In this document: one piece after another, positions 11,949-12,672 of the stretch
Position numbering within the stretch: the first letter of the stretch is position 1
Layout: each line of letters begins with the position of its first letter
Origin: Nitrososphaerota archaeon
GTDB taxonomy: Archaea > Thermoproteota > Nitrososphaeria > Nitrososphaerales > Nitrosopumilaceae
DNA length: 12,672 bases
Assembly: GCA_028867395.1 (NCBI GenBank)
Contig: JAGWGO010000019.1
Coordinates: 1 to 12,672 of the forward strand
Direction of reading: 5' to 3'
Notes under the pieces: model-generated
The model's database searches: none
What the model saw: only the letters and a program-made list of their open reading frames with translations
Told to the model about the DNA's origin: nothing
Translations under genes and position numbers: made by a program

Positions 11949-12344
11949 TTGAAAATTCCAATACTTACCATAGGAATTGGTGCAGGTCTTGCGGTCATAG
12001 TAATATTTCTCGTGTTCAATTTCCTTTTGGCAACTCCCACTCAAAAATATGACATCTCTGTTGACCCAATCATTGTAAAAGATAGTATGGGAACTGAGAC
12101 ACATGTCACTATCAAAAATACTGGTATGGATACTCTAACCAATGTGAAGGTGGATTATGGTGGAACCGCAAAACCGGACCTGGTTCCTACTCTCAATCCA
12201 GGAGATAAAATTTCCTTGTCACCCCCAGAAGGGAGTGATCTTACACAAGTAAGAGTTACTGCTGATCAAGGAATTGATGTTACGCAGCCATACAGGGAAC
12301 CTGCAAGTGTTCCATTCATAGGAAATTCAGGGTATGGCGGGTAA
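11949..12344 (+). CDS. N-terminally anchored extracellular beta-domain protein (131 aa)
   Basis: The start is TTG 11949, giving KIPILTIGIGAGLAVIVIFL as an N-terminal transmembrane helix or uncleaved signal anchor (about 3-28). The rest is a single small beta-sandwich-like domain (about 34-110): YDISVDPIIVKDSMGTETHV, TIKNTGMDTLTNVKVDYGG, LNPGDKISLSPPEGSDLTQV, VTADQGI. The pattern of a sequence-spanning IKNTGxxxLxNVxV motif followed by LxPGDxxxLxPP is that of CARDB/NEW3-like extracellular domains. A proline- and glycine-rich tail follows (YREPASVPFIGNSGYGG). No enzyme motif is visible; it may be a partner or assembly domain at the outer face of the membrane. Confidence 0.8.
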   Translation: MKIPILTIGIGAGLAVIVIFLVFNFLLATPTQKYDISVDPIIVKDSMGTETHVTIKNTGMDTLTNVKVDYGGTAKPDLVPTLNPGDKISLSPPEGSDLTQVRVTADQGIDVTQPYREPASVPFIGNSGYGG

Positions 12345-12454
12345 CCTGCTGTATTTACTGTAGCATTTTTCAAATCACATTGTTGTAGGCATAGCAAAAG
12401 AATCATGTCCTAATCTAATCTTAAATGTGGGAAACTCTAATCACTTGTAAACGG

Positions 12455-12672
12455 ATGGCCAAGATTAAGATCAACCTTTCAGGTGGAGAACTCACAATAG
12501 ACTTTTCAGATACCGATGATTTGGAAGCGCAGATACAAAAAATCGATTTTGCTAAAATAGATGCCTTGCTTGAGACAAAAGAACAATATTTATCAGATGT
12601 GAAAAAACCCGACGAAGCAGAAGTTCAAAACATTCCAAAAAATGTAAAGGACCTTGGCACAATCAATCTTTT
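12455..12672 (+). CDS. Uncharacterised small acidic protein, 3' end outside the window
   Basis: ATG 12455 opens a frame that stays open to the window end (72 full codons). It begins MAKIKINLSGGELTIDFSDT and continues with DDLEAQIQKIDFAKIDALLE, acidic helical segments, then KNVKDLGTINL. The first part looks like a beta-hairpin (KIKINLSGGELTIDF) and the rest is helical; there is no signal peptide or membrane segment in the visible part. I do not recognise the family. CTTAAATG (about 12420-12427) lies upstream at a distance that would give either a very short leader or a start close to leaderless. Confidence 0.72.
   Translation, partial: MAKIKINLSGGELTIDFSDTDDLEAQIQKIDFAKIDALLETKEQYLSDVKKPDEAEVQNIPKNVKDLGTINL

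Noticed and set aside
1..12672. Search for CRISPR arrays, insertion sequences, tRNA genes or defence operons
   Set aside because: No regularly spaced repeats, transposase, tRNA-like cloverleaf or recognised defence protein was seen in either strand.

Overview
This window looks like a chromosomal segment of an ammonia-oxidising archaeon (Nitrososphaerota/Thaumarchaeota, probably of the Nitrosopumilales/Nitrosotalea kind). The pointers are: two secreted type-1 copper proteins; two secreted proteins ending in the PEFG-type C-terminal sorting signal known from this phylum; a standalone Lrp/AsnC RAM domain; two copies of a small protein family that I associate with thaumarchaea; AT-rich intergenic DNA; and archaeal TATA-like boxes placed about 24-28 bp before many start codons, several of them TTG or GTG, as expected for leaderless mRNAs. 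No insertion sequence, CRISPR array, rRNA or tRNA was seen.

Layout, left to right. 1-777: 3' part of a TPR protein (+). 822-1442: two small uncharacterised genes (-), probably co-transcribed. 1570-2100: PEFG-anchored cupredoxin (+). 2124-2699: membrane/zinc-ribbon protein (-), divergent from a second TPR protein (2741-3346, +). 3379-4131: secreted protein with a carboxypeptidase-regulatory-like domain (-). 4252-4635 (+) and 4638-5003 (-): convergent, homologous small proteins. 5105-6311 (-): RAM-domain protein followed directly by a thioredoxin-reductase-like flavoprotein. 6391-6897 (-): two-TM protein with a PH-like tail, preceded by a 43-residue protein (6955-7086, -). 7145-8059: large secreted PEFG-CTERM protein (-). 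8060-8458: a 399-bp stretch without a confident gene but with three inverted repeats, one of which looks like a promoter-driven small RNA. 8459-8788: TM plus coiled-coil protein (-). 8873-9943: medium-chain dehydrogenase/reductase lacking the catalytic-zinc cysteine (-). 10029-10172: 47-residue zinc-ribbon protein with a His4 tail (-). 10358-11158: second cupredoxin with a Thr/Pro linker (+). 11236-11748: orphan J-domain protein (-). 11949-12344: membrane-anchored extracellular domain protein (+). 12455-end: start of a small acidic protein (+).

Together the genes read as ordinary thaumarchaeal core/accessory content: cell-surface copper redox proteins and surface-anchored proteins, a thiol redox module, TPR and J-domain scaffold/chaperone functions, and many short uncharacterised single-domain genes. 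No defence or mobile system was recognised. The least explained DNA is the structured intergenic block at 8100-8420.
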